From Chenopodium formosanum (taxonomy: Eukaryota > Streptophyta > Magnoliopsida > Caryophyllales > Amaranthaceae): a stretch of DNA of 64,000 bases. The stretch lies in assembly GCA_024500155.1 (NCBI GenBank), contig CM044871.1:78662402-78726401 (forward strand), read 5' to 3'. This document shows, in pieces, positions 12,401-23,397 of this stretch. How positions within the stretch are numbered: the stretch's first letter is position 1; every line of letters starts with the position of its first letter. The notes beneath the pieces are model-generated. The model made no database searches. It saw nothing but the letters and a program-made list of their open reading frames with translations, and was not told where the DNA came from. The position numbers were made by a program, and so were the translations under genes.

Positions 12401-14045
12401 ATGGTAGTTTTTCTGCTCAGAAGCCAAGAGCATTATTTCCAGCTGCATATATTCCTACTAATCTATTACCCTTATCTGCAGGCAAGTGATTCAGGGAATC
12501 AACTAGATGTTATTGAAGAAGATGTTTCCCTGGAGGAAAATAAGACATCAGTCGACACTTCCAACAAAACTGGTAAACGGGATCCCACAACTTGCAAAGC
12601 AATAAAAGCAGGAGAAGTGGCTTCAGAAGAACTTATTGATTCATGGAAAGAAAAGGGTTTTTCTAGGTACTTTAACACTGCTCCTAGTCATCATTTTGTC
12701 ATTTAAAACATAAGGAATTTACGTATCTGTTTATGGATCTTTGCAGCTTAATAATTGCAGCACCTGAGCAGGATGTATGGGGCATATTGCAAAAGCTACT
12801 ACCTCATTTATCATACTCAGCCTCTTTTGCAATTTATCACCAATATCTCCAGGTCTCCTGCAATTAAATCTTATGTCTCATGTTGCACATATATTCTTAC
12901 TGTTGCATGTTCATTAATGACTCCGCTATATATGCATATTGATGAGATGAGACCTGCTTTCCCATTTTTTCTTTTGGAGAGTTCATGTTCATACTTGTAG
13001 TAGTTGCAATACATATTCTATATCTGAAATAGGATGGGATGCAAAGATAATATTTTTTAAAAAGGGTTTCATATGGTAAAAACTATTAGTCAGTATCTGT
13101 GAGCCACTGGTTTAAGCATGTGGAAGAATTTGATCCCCTTGTAGATGCATACATATGTGGATGAATGAAAATGGTTGATATGACATAAAATTTGCTAAGG
13201 GTTTATGCACTTCAAAAAGTTGAAAAAAGTTTCAGCCACGGTTAACAATTAATAGAAAAGAGAACCGCAATATCTTATAGAGTTTCAATTGAGATGTCCA
13301 AAGCGGATCTAGTCAGTGAGTTGCCCGGACAAATAAGGCAATACAAATACGAAGTAACATACTATCTGGTGTAAATGCTTCTAATTATGTCATAATAAAG
13401 ATTTTTTTCAAGTATTCCATGAAACTGGAAGAATTGTTGCATCTGTAAAACATATCTTACATCCCTAATGTGGTCAACGTTGATAGTCAGCTATGACCTT
13501 AACACGTGGAGACTTAAGAGCTGCTTAAAAGTGTATACACTGAAGGCACCAAAGCCTTGTTTGTAAAGGAAACAGGTTTTGATATTTAAATGAATTAAAT
13601 CTAAAAGCTTTGTTTCTGGAGCATTGGGTCCTATTATAATGAGAAATTATCATGTGAATTGTATTATCTTGAAGGTCTTATTTGAATCTCGAAACTCTCT
13701 AGTTTCTTCTTGCAAAGTTTTCATGTATCATGACAATAAGCTTGGCTATTGGAATGTCTTTTTCTTAGTCTCTTTAAGTCGAGGTAAATTTGTGTACTTT
13801 TTCATGAGTGTGATGTGATATCCATTGCACTTGTTGAATATGATATCAGAAATTTAGAACAGCTCTCATTGTTAAAGCATGTTCAAAGATAGTGAATCAT
13901 TTGCTCATACAAGAAGTTTTGTACATGATTTAGATTGCAATATTATCCTGTAGATAGCTTTTCTCCTTTTGTCAATTCAATTATTTGCAAATTTAAACTA
14001 CGTATTTAGTAAAGCTTTGCACTTGCATGGAACATTGTCTCATGG

Positions 14046-14076
<31 letters not shown>

Positions 14077-14480
14077 CACGTTTCATTTCTATATTCAGCC
14101 ACTTGCAGAATGCATGCACAATTTACAAAGTGAGAAACTAGCAATTGGATTGCAAATTTCGGAACCTTGGCTCCGAGAATATCAGGTTACAATACTTTTT
14201 TGAATTAGTTTCTTTTTCTAGATTGAAACATGTAATTAGATCACGTCAAAAAAATAGAATGAAAGGATTGGATGACACTCTCTTTAGAGGAAATATTGTA
14301 TTCCGTATGTAATTACTTTCGGAATCTTAATGAATGTATCAGCAGGACTTAATGAAATCAATTGTCGACATGATGCAGGTACTTCCATCAAGAACTCATC
14401 CTCATATGCAGATGAGTGCATTTGGTGGATATATACTAAGTGGGACTAAGATTTGTACGAGTGAGTCTGGTACTCAATAA
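3444..14480 (+). CDS. TRM6: tRNA (adenine-58-N1)-methyltransferase non-catalytic subunit TRM6, 13 exons
   Basis: TRM6 pairs with TRM61 (not in this window) to methylate A58 in the T-loop of tRNAs in the nucleus; TRM6 binds tRNA but does not bind SAM productively. Exons by GT/AG sites and frame: 3444-3550, 3628-3761, 4332-4449, 5498-5579, 5656-5726, 5833-5874, 9871-9995, 12080-12173, 12334-12403, 12482-12666, 12747-12852, 14099-14185, 14379-14480; total 1,323 nt, 440 aa, all phases agreeing. Family landmarks: TWEGCSVLLDINDG near residue 10; ELRDNRALVDNNTAQSL; the basic EKYRLRKQKKYAP tRNA-contact region; SMANVTAHSDVLAVDMVGG, the Rossmann strand of the inactive methyltransferase fold; GTGYVCNMHLG; and the C-terminal HPHMQMSAFGGYILSGTK. 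The length suits plant TRM6. Introns 6 (about 4.0 kb) and 7 (about 2.1 kb) carry most of the growth. A CAC/CCG-rich stretch at 3170-3260 is 5'UTR or promoter. I see no disruption. Confidence 0.93.
4450..5497 (+). other. TRM6 intron 3, probably containing MITE remnants
   Basis: No coding sequence is visible. Two facing stretches, around 4830-4890 and 4955-4985, are partly complementary (TCTCTCTATATTATCTT versus AAGATAATATAGAGAGA), giving a strong hairpin. The right part ends in AACCAAACAGCCCCTTA (5337-5353), resembling a Tourist/Harbinger terminus next to TTA. I could not find the matching left end, so I do not call a complete element. Confidence 0.35.
7560..8170 (+). mobile_element. RTE-clade LINE, 3' tail of the reverse-transcriptase ORF
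   Basis: From about 7594 the frame reads through the conserved RTE C-terminus (SGWLKWRAATGVLCDR, LKGKFYRTAIRPVLPYGTEC, EMRMLRWMCGNTLRDRIRN, RENLLRWFGLVRRRP, then after a stop KRGRGRPKMTWLERVRKDM). The frame has one nonsense codon, TAG at 7948-7950, and resumes in the same frame to TAA at about 8104. The 3' end is the usual RTE non-coding tail, TTGATTGATTGATTGATT at about 8155-8170. Only the last quarter of the ORF is present, so it is a 5'-truncated dead copy inside TRM6 intron 6. Confidence 0.85.
8763..9424. mobile_element. hAT-like MITE with GATCC/TACGATC subrepeats
   Basis: The 662-bp element has an 8-bp direct duplication TACGCCAC at 8755-8762 and 9425-9432, the size expected of hAT transposases. 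The ends are inverted: AGTTGTTAAAATCCCGATCC at the left, and GGATCCCGATCTTAACAACC at the right. Each terminal region carries many copies of the words GATCCTACGATC and GGATCTTACGATC (8780-8945 and 9340-9415), a subterminal repeat layout typical of transposase-binding arrays. The centre is AT-rich and has no ORF. It lies in TRM6 intron 6. Confidence 0.75.
9996..12079 (+). other. TRM6 intron 7
   Basis: About 2.1 kb between exons 7 and 8. I see no protein-coding sequence or clear transposon ends. It contains an (A4-5G) tract at 11352-11385 and a 22-nt T run near 11727-11748. Open frames at its left end are read-through from exon 7. Confidence 0.6.
12853..14098 (+). other. TRM6 intron 11
   Basis: About 1.25 kb of AT-rich sequence without recognisable coding content. 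A 28-nt A run lies close to the acceptor (14046-14073), and the 3' splice site of exon 12 (ATATTCAG) follows 25 bases later. Confidence 0.6.
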
Positions 14481-14884
14481 CGCATATACAAGGGGCAACA
14501 TGTCTTTTAGATGGTTATGTTAGGTAGGGAAATGTACTTGACATACGAGGTTAAAAAGCAGGAACTAAGTCCTCAACCTCAAGAGTATTTTTGATACTAC
14601 GTATGTATGTTTCTATATTAGACGGTGGTTGTAAGCGATCCATAGTCAACTACAACGAGCTTTGCTTGGTGTATTCAAACTTGTTGAAAATTTGAAATGG
14701 GTCTTTGCTGTGAAAGAATTTGAAATGTGTATGCAGTAATTGTTTTGGACAAATTTTTGTAAGAATATTAATTTATGTAAGAGTCTAAGAGAGGGGGTCA
14801 ATGATTATATTTTAATTATAAGGGTTATTATGAACATGAATTTTGATTTAAAGGGCTTGTAATACGAGAGGAATTATAATTCAA

Positions 14885-15325
14885 GGTAACGGGTTAGACT
14901 AGGTGCGGATTATGCTAAATTCGACTTCGACCCTACATGAAGTCGGAGGCTAAATCCAACTTCGACTCTGACTTTAATATCCAACCTACGACTCCGATCC
15001 AACCTGACTTCGATTTTTTTTTTTTTTTCCGTTATTCAATATACTTTGAAAAATTGGGCTATTTGGGCCTTTACAACCAACACCCAATGCTACCATGACC
15101 CACACCAAAATCCACAATCTATTGGAGTTAGAGTCGCATAATTCATAAGAGTCGGACATTTGTCGGAGTCGGATTTTTTTTCTCGGATTTTTTGTAGGAC
15201 CCGACTCCGACCCTCCTCCAACACGGAGTCGGATTATTTTAACGGAGTCGAACTCAGATTACTTTTTTCTCGGATTCGAAGCGGATTTTTTTACCTTGGA
15301 TTGGGGCGGGGTGGAATCGAACCCT
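14885..15325. repeat. Degenerate GACTCCGAC / GGAGTCGGA repeat block
   Basis: The block is full of the word GACTCCGA or GACTTCGAC in its left half and the complementary AGTCGGA/GGAGTCGGATT in its right half, so the single strand could fold back on itself. No ORF and no clean terminal duplication was found. It may be a decayed foldback transposon or a decayed subterminal-repeat array. Confidence 0.45.
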
Positions 15326-15329
15326 AAAT

Positions 15330-16029
15330 TCAAGTTATGATTATTTGAAGAGTGAGTAATGATCATATTTATAGCATAAAATACACTCTATAGTTTATGT
15401 TGATGACTGCCTGTACTACAGTACAACTAATTGTTCAATTGGAATTACATCCCAAATACAATCATACACTCATATACGGTAACCATCTAATCCAAGATCA
15501 AGGCGTCACCAATTGCACCTGTAACGAAAGAAAAGTATTTGTTAGATCTTACTTTATTATGCAAGTCCAGGGGAGGGGAAGTGAAAATTTGTCCAACTTC
15601 TCAACTTCCTATATAAATCTAAAATAAAATATTGTTAAATAACATCAGTTTCTAAAATTTAAAACTTTTTACGGAGTATATCATTTGAATTTAAAAAAAT
15701 ACTCAAAGGGAAAACCAAAAATGCACTTAATTAAAATTAAAAACATAATTTACAAGATTGCTAATTTGCTATACTAATAGTACCTATACATAATACATGT
15801 ATGAAACAATCAATACTCCCTCCATGGTCCCCATTCAAACTCACTAATATTTTTTTTAATTATTTATTTTCTCACATTCATTGCTTTATTAGCTCTATAA
15901 AATCTAAGATAACAATATCCTTATCCACCTCAAACAAAAAAAGGAAGCTAGATTTAAGTGATTTATTTTCATGAAAAATGTAAGATTTAAATGATTCTTT
16001 TCTTACCTCATACTTGATTTATTCGACAA

Positions 16030-16066
<37 letters not shown>

Positions 16067-16780
16067 AGAAGAAGAAGAAGAAACAATCAAAACTCTCTTA
16101 TTTGCCTATTTGGCATGCTATGAACCCAAAAATTTCCACAAGCTAAAACCAAAACTAAATAAAGTTAGAACAATACTAACCTTTCAATTTGTGAAATCAA
16201 AAGTAAGCAGGTAACTTAAAATCCATTTTGAACTATCATACATAACATGATAAAAGAGTTGCATTGCACCTCAAATTTCACCCTTCGAAGACCCTCTAAC
16301 CTCCCTAACAATTTTTTCCTGAAATTCAGCCAAACTGAAACCCAGAACAAAACTATAACTTCAACTCCTAAACACCAATACCAACAACCCGAAATTCAGT
16401 CAAAACTGAAACTCAAAACAAAACCATAACTTCAACTCGTAATGTCCATACCAACAGAAATACGATTCAAACATAAAATAACACAAAGGATTGAGCATAT
16501 CCACACCTCACCTGAAAATTATAAACTACACCCCACTTTTAATCGCTAACAGTTTGTCCAAAGGAAGCAACCTCAAATAAACCCACATGGGAGAACACAG
16601 GACTACGAAGAATTTACTTTTTCGAAAATGACTAAATATAAGACTTCATCGCTCAATCCAAAATGCTATACAAGTACAGATAGTTAATCTTGAGAAAAAT
16701 TTGAAAGAAGAAGTGGTTCTTACTCTATAGGAAAGTAAGAAAAAAACCACAATTCAAGCCCAAAATAAAGAACTTTAACT
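15330..16780. other. AT-rich intergenic stretch, no gene seen
   Basis: Contains a 34-nt A run followed by GAAGAAGAAGAAG (16030-16080), a part of a Stowaway-like terminus (ACTCCCTCCATGGTCCC near 15814), and two similar stretches (16317-16360 and 16388-16430) sharing CCGAAATTCAG/AACTGAAAC and ATAACTTCAACTC words, a small tandem duplication. The short open frames here are low-complexity and not convincing. Confidence 0.5.
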
Positions 16781-19700
16781 ATATGGATCAAGAGGATAAA
16801 GAAAGTTATGTCTTATTTCCAGAAAATTTATGGAAGTGATGATCAATTACCATCTATGAATACAATAGATGAGATTGATCAAGGTATCAGGGGCATTACA
16901 GCTTCACTTTCAGAAGACCAGAAAGACATGCTATCTAAGCCTTACACGAGAAGGGAAATCAAGAATGCCCTGTTTGCAATGAAGCCATGGAAAGCACCAC
17001 CCGACGGGGTACCGGCGGGCTTTTATCAGAAAAAACTGGAATTGGATTCAAGACTTGGATTCAAGACGATGTAATAGAAGCTATTCAATCAGCTTTAACT
17101 TCAGGTAACATCCTTCGAGAGTTAAATTTCACAAATATTTCCCTTATTCCAAAGTGTGATAACCCTGAATCCATGGATAAATTACGCCCAATTGGGCTGT
17201 GCAATGTCATTTATAAAATTATTTCCAAGTGTATCACAAATAGGCTTAGGAAGGTGATAAACGACTTAGTTAGTCACTTTCAAAACGCCTTCATCCCTGG
17301 CAGAGCTATTTCGGATAACATATTGCTTGCACATGAACTTCTAGAAAATATCAGGAAGACAAAGAAGGGTGTAAGGGGTAAGTTAGCTATCAAGATGGAT
17401 ATGAGTAAGGCGTATGATCGTATCAAATGGGACTTCCTAGAAAGAGTTCTGTGCAAATTTGGGTTACCAAAGTCTCTTTCTCGGTAATCATAATTGGCTG
17501 CACTTAAAAGCCTTTTGTGCCAAGGTGTAGCCTTAGACAAGGTGATCCGTCATCACCTTGTTTGTTTATCTTGTGTATGGAAGGTATTTCGGGGTTAATT
17601 AGGGGTGAAGAAAGAAAAGGAAATATTGTAGGACTAATTGTGGCCCAAAGAGAACCCAAGATTAGCCATCTATTTTTTTGCAGATGACTCCGCTTTTTTT
17701 TAGCATGGAAAAGAAAGCAATGTGGCAGCGCTAAAAAACGTTCTTAATACTTACTGCAAGGCTTCAGGTCAGATTATCAACCACAGCAAGTCAGTGCTTC
17801 TTGCTAGTCCAAACTCAAAAGAGGATGATCTTAACCAGTTTAGTGATCTACTGGGCATAAGTAGGAGCAGTAAGTTTGGAATTTACTTGGGCATTCCAGC
17901 TGATTTTGGTACTACAAAAAAAAAAAAAAAAAAAATCTTTAGTTTTATGGTGGACAGAGTGAAGGATAGGCTAAATGCTTGGAATTCCCTCTTTCTGTCT
18001 CATGCGGGGAGGCTTACTCTTATAAAGTCAGTGCTTTCCAGCCTTGGGACCTATGTCCTATCTGTCATGCCCTGTGGGAATTCTGAAGAAAATAAATAGC
18101 ATCATTGCCAAGTTTTGGTGGCTGGGAAATAAGGATTGTAAAGGGGTGTATTGGAAGAGTTGGAAACATCTAACAACTGTAAAGATGGAAGGGGGACTTG
18201 GCAATCTCGATGCTAGATTTTTTAACCAAGCTTTACATGCAAAACAGGGTTGGCGCATGATATGCCTATTTTATATAGTGATTTACCCCCGTCCCTTGGT
18301 CATAATTAGTAGTGTTTTTGGCTCTTTCGAGCCACTTTTATTACTAATTGGTGTTTTCTAGTGTTTTCGTAGTTTTGGTTGAGTTTTGTAGGAAATTGCA
18401 CTTTAGGAGCATTTTCCCGGATTTTCGAGGAGCGACTACGAGCATTGGAGGAGTACGACCACTTGTTGTAGCCCAAGGCCGGATAGAGTAATCAAACCGG
18501 TGATTAAGGGCTCGGTATTGGAAATTCCGAGGCATTTGGACCAAGTTTCAAAGACCCAAAGAGGAAATCCGATTGGGCCGAAGATTCGGGGCCCAATCGA
18601 AGTCCATTTTGGTGCCCAAGTGAGGTTGCCCGGAGCCAGGCAGCCTCGCCCGAAGGCGCGCCCGGCCGGGCGGGGCGAGTCAAGAAGAAGAGGCAGCAGC
18701 GCCCGGTGGACGCGCCCGACCGGGCGCGAGAAGGGGTTTCGAGAAAAAAGGCGGGCCTAACCGGGCGCGAGTTTCTGATGGCTAATTAGGCTCCTGATTA
18801 GTTTGTCTTAGCGTAGAATTTCTTGCTTAGTATAAATGTAATTTTATTAAGCAAGTTTAGGATCTTTTCTTTTTACATACTCTTACTATTATTCTCTCTC
18901 TACTTAGATTTTCTCTCTCTAAACTTTTACTCTTGCTCTTAACTCTGTTTTGTAATTTCGTCGATTCGGTACGATTTCTACTTTATTAATTTTAGTATTT
19001 TTATTCCTTCAATCCCTTATGACTTGTTTAATTGCTTTAATTTATTTAGTTTTAATCATGTCTGAGTAGTTTACTTTCTAGGGTTTATGGGGATCTAATA
19101 AATAATATGAAAGGGTAAATTATGATTATTGATTGTTAATGCTTATTTAATTTCTTATTGATTGTTTTAATGCTATACAATTAGATTTGGCCAGGTTTAA
19201 TTGTATGAGTTTAACAATATTGATTCGAGATTCGAGAGATGAGAATTGATGTTTAGGTTTAGTTTCAATAGACGGATTAATTTATAAATGGTTAAGTCGG
19301 GATTCGAGAGATGAGATTTAATACCGGTAAATTAACTCTGTGATTATAATACGTAGCGAAAGCCCTTTATGATCTGATTGACTGATGCATTGATGATTGA
19401 TTATTATGGTTTACCCTGGATTATTGTTTATTGTTTATTAGTGAACCTATACCCTAGGCTTTTATTATTTGATTTCTACCTGCATTATTCCCTTACTCAT
19501 ATTCTTCGTAGTATAGACTTTAATTATAACAACATTGGTTACTTTAATAATTTAGATTATAATTAATTAATTAGGAATAGAAAGACCAGTTTCCCTGCGG
19601 ATTCGACCCTACTTCTCTATCTACTTTAGTTAGAGGACTTAGGTAATTACTTTTGATTAGGTGATACGACGTTATCCTGTCAGCGCATCATTATGAACAC

Positions 19701-21150
19701 TGACTCCCTGATTAGTAAGGTCTTTTGTGCTAAGTATGGCATTGAGAAGACAACTTTGTTTGATAGCAACTGGTGTAATAATAAAATGGGTTCTTGGGGC
19801 TGGAAGGGGATAAAATGGGGTCTACATGTGTTAAAGCAGCGCTGCTCGTGGTCTATAGGGGATGGGTGCAGTGCAAAAATTCACCATCCTTGGATTCATG
19901 GGTAGGCGCCTGTTTGGAGTGGCCAAAATGCTTTCACGGATGCTAAAGTTGCTTCCCTGATCAAGAATAATGGTGAGTGGAATCTTGAAGCCTGCAAAAC
20001 GATTTTTGATGAGGCCACAGCTGAAAAGCTCACCACTATCACTCCCATAGATGTCGGGTTTGAAGACCTAATAACTTGGAATGGAGATAGGAAAGGTAAC
20101 TACTCTGTGCAAAGTGGTTACAAGTTTCTGTTTGATGGAAATCACCATCATGGTGGACCAACGAATCAGCAAAGTGCTTCAGACAATATCAACTGGAAGA
20201 GATTTTGGAGATATACTGGAAATCCGAAGCAGAAGGTTTTGCTTTGGAAAATTTTCAAAGGTGCATTACCCGTAGGTAGTGGAAGGAAAAGAAGGGGCCT
20301 TGGTGCAAGTCACCACTGCCTGCTTTGCTATAATGATGAGGAGAGTGATCTCACTCATTTAGAGACTTTGGAACACCTATTTAGGGTCTGCTCTTTAGCT
20401 AGTCACATCTGGAGGGGCTGCAGTCTGGGAATCAATGTTTCTCACCAGGACAACAATCCAATTGCAAATTGGATTCACAACTGGCAGAGAGTTTTATGTG
20501 ACAATGTAAGGGGTTTGGAAGAGAGTTACTCTTTGTTTTTGGCTGGTTTAGAGAGTATTTGGGAGGCCAGGAACAGTCTGATTTTCAAGAAGACTAAGCA
20601 GAATGCATGGACAACGATTAAGAGAATGGAATACAAGGTAAATGCGAATAGAAACATTAGCAACACTGAGATGTGTGCAGATGATGCAGGTTCAGATCAA
20701 GTCTGCCCACCAGGCTTTGAAGCAAGGTATATTAACAGGGAGGCGCATAGACAGAGCAAGCTTGTCAGTCTAATTGCAGGGAGCAGTGAGTGCAGGCCAA
20801 CTATTCTAGGGATAAGGAAAGCGAGAAGCAGGAACAAACCTCAATGGCGTTGGGCGCTTAAAACTTCTGATGGTATTATTACACAGGGGGAGGGACCTTT
20901 GCAGACAACAGATAGAGTGCCTTGTATGATTTCTACAACTCTCAGGGGAGTTAATGAAGTGCTGAAGCTGCATCTGTGGCTCTAAGAAGTCCATGCTCCG
21001 GATATCAGGCTTGCTAATTGGTTGCAGGGATATCTTACAGGAGCTCTAAATGCAAGAAAGGACCTTAGCAGCATTAGAAATCTTCTCTTAAGTTTTCATT
21101 GTGTTAGTAATAGTAGTTGCATGTTATCTGGGGATTGATCATCCCTTTTT
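16780..21150 (+). mobile_element. LINE (L1-like non-LTR retrotransposon), 5'-truncated and broken, interrupted by a solo LTR
   Basis: Frames, with shifts, show reverse transcriptase and downstream domains in order: the region before RT (REIKNALFAMKPWKAPP), RT finger (LRPIGLCNVIYKIISKC), FQNAFIPGRAISDNILLAHE, the first catalytic aspartate in IKMDMSKAYDRIKWDFLE, LRQGDPSSPCLF, the catalytic FADDS motif at about 17680, GIYLGIP and HAGRLTLIKSV of the thumb region, then GGLGNLDARFFNQALHAKQGWR. After the inserted LTR the frame resumes with MNTDSLISKVFCAKYG and continues to the zinc-knuckle-like HHCLLCYNDEESDLTHLETLEHLF and an RNase H-like tail. Lesions: frameshift near 17485, stops at about 17700 and 19904, and an expanded A run in the RT at 17916-17934. 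The endonuclease domain is missing. It ends near an A-rich run at about 21160. Confidence 0.85.
18258..19682 (+). mobile_element. Solo LTR, 1,425 bp, inserted in the LINE
   Basis: The ends are TGATATGCC and CCTGTCA, so the canonical TG...CA, and they are flanked by a perfect 5-bp duplication GCGCA (18253-18257 and 19683-19687). Removing the insert and one GCGCA restores the LINE frame (…KQGWR into IMNTDSL…). There is no internal retrotransposon domain, so this is a solo LTR left by LTR-LTR recombination. Inside is a CCCGGCCGGGCGGGGCGAG-type GC island (18640-18770) in otherwise AT-rich sequence, a TATA-like TAGTATAAATGTAA at about 18830, CT-rich leader sequence, and near the 3' end TTTCCCTGCGGATTCGACCC, a word that recurs in plant LTR ends. 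Orientation is inferred from the TATA box. Lineage not determined. Confidence 0.9.
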
Positions 21151-21863
21151 CTCAGCTGTAAAAAAAAAGAGGATAAAGACCTTCTTACCAAGAAGGATGT
21201 CCAACGATACCAAACACATAGATACGAACCTGAGAAAACTCTCACCCAAACTTCACCTTTACCAACAACATTCTTTTTTTCGATCACTACTTGTTGGCAA
21301 CATTAGAGTTCACCTTGAATTCTAGTTTCATCAACGAAACCATAAAACCCAATTTGTATAACAAACCTTCTTACCCACTGTTTCTCGTTTTTAGAAATAA
21401 GGCTTCTTCCTCCTATTTCTAATACTTTAATATTGAAGACATAGACCTTTGTTTTAGAATGCATTGTCTTTTAGTTTGTGATGTCCTTTTACTTGCCAGG
21501 TTTTCAAGAGGAGACATGCCTAGAAACGGGCTATGCAGCTTAATTCCAACAAGGGAAGTATTTTGGGAGGCCAGAAAGTTAATTAACGTAATTGAAAACA
21601 CCTTAAGCTAAATGAGCATATGAACCCTAGCCCTCACATTTTCTTAGTATGCTTTTGAGAGGGAAGGGCAAGGTATTCTCACCCCAATCTATTAGGAGGA
21701 TTCGACCTTATGACCCTAACATTTCAAGAGGAATTCAAAACCAACTACACCAATCCCTTCTTGGTCTTTTAAAGCTTTTGTGTAGATTGTACTACATGGT
21801 ATAAATCATTTTCAACGGTAAAGAGAAAAACAAATTCAATTTTCAACATAATTGTGCAAAGTA

Positions 21864-21991
21864 CTACCTCCGTTTTTTATTATGTGCAACAAAGGAACAC
21901 TCGTGTCTCACAAATAATACCCTTCCATAATTTCCATTGCACATAACACATATAATATTCTTTTGTCACCCATAATAAGAGAAGGAGATAG
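21864..21991. mobile_element. Stowaway-like MITE
   Basis: About 128 bp between TA dinucleotides, with inverted ends CTACCTCCGTTTTTTATTAT and CATAATAAGAGAAGGAGATAG, matching with a few differences. No coding content. Confidence 0.6.
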
Positions 21992-21992
21992 T

Positions 21993-23397
21993 AAGAGCTA
22001 TAGACAAATATTAAGAAATGAAGAAGTCTATTTTAGAAGATTACCAGAAGTCATAAGGCAATGCAAGGAGCACCTGAAATTGATGTAGTTCCTTAAAACA
22101 GCTGGTTAATAATTATTGACTTAACACCTTGAACAATGTGTTGGAAACCCTGGAACATTTTGGTAAAAACTTATCAATTCATATCTCCTATTCCAAAATT
22201 GTTAAATAATATAGAGATAAGACATGTTCTCTTTGATTAGTATTAATTGATTCAAAGTTGTTTTTTTCAACTTAAGCTACTTTTCTATCTTTAAATGTTT
22301 GTCCTATGATCCTATCTAATATCTATTTGGAAACAATAAGATCCTACATGATTTTGTTTTTAAGTATAGAAAAACCAATAAATTACTATATTTCAGTTTC
22401 ATTAAAATCTCTTAGGATTCCAATGAGACAAACAAAAGAAAACGGAGGGAGCTTAAACTATTTTTGCTCACTGAAACTAAAATAAAACTACTTATTTTGG
22501 ATTTATTGACTTATGGATTTACAAATTGTAAAATTTATATTTAAATCAATAATGAAATTTTACAATATTGTAATAGATTTTGTTCCACATTTATAAATGA
22601 GAGAAAGGTGCATAGGAAGAAAAGTTATTAAAGCAAAAAATAACTTATGGTAAAACAATTCTTTTGGTAACAACAAAAGCAAAACTCTGAACTCACACAA
22701 TAGTTTAGACTTGGATTATTATTGACTAATTATAATTAATCAACTCATACAAAGTATAAGTTAACAAAACAATAGTTTAGACTATTTTTTATTGACTAAT
22801 TATAACAATAATGAACTCTACGTATCAGTACAAAGTAATTTTAGCTCGGGTCATTTCGGATCTTATTTGTTCAAGTCTAAGTAATTCGGGTTCAAATTGG
22901 GTCGGGTCGAAATCAAGTCAACTCCACCTTCATGTTGGGTCAATTTGGAGTCGTTTTCGGGTCACAAGTTGGGTCAGAATTACTAGGTCTACACACTACT
23001 CATTCTTTACCACAACCCCCCCCCCCCCACCCCCACCCCCTCCTTTCAAATGCACTATTAACACACCAAAAGAAAGGCTATATGTTTTATTTATTTATTT
23101 TTTTATTTTTTTATTTTTTTTTTGACAAGATAGTTCAAACAAAATAACAAAAACATATAATTTCAAACTAATATATATTTCTATGTTGAAACTGAATTCT
23201 CACAAATAACTTTGCAAGAATTGCAACAATGAAAATAAGTTTTAATTGTTACTGTGAAGATAGATTTATATATGTTCATACAAAAGAAGTTGAAAATTTA
23301 ATTCTCTTAAGCCAAACCAAATGTAAATGCTTGTTATAGTGAGATGACCTTACACAATTCTAAACAAAATCAGAAACAGTTTTGCACATTTTATTCA
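21993..23397. other. AT-rich intergenic stretch before the CNL gene
   Basis: No gene seen. A (C)10 A C5 tract lies at 23019-23040, followed by T/A-rich low complexity. GGGTC/GGGTCAGAA words at 22900-22980 (TTGGGTCGGGTCGAAATC, CGTTTTCGGGTCACAAG) form a short degenerate repeat. The 3' part would contain the CNL 3'UTR and terminator, since that gene reads toward lower coordinates. Confidence 0.5.

Noticed and set aside
16014..16214. Lys/Glu-rich 66-codon ORF
   Set aside because: Created by a poly-A and GAA microsatellite.
18500..18760. 86-codon Pro/Arg/Gly-rich ORF
   Set aside because: It is the GC-rich region of the solo LTR, with no domain and no coding bias.
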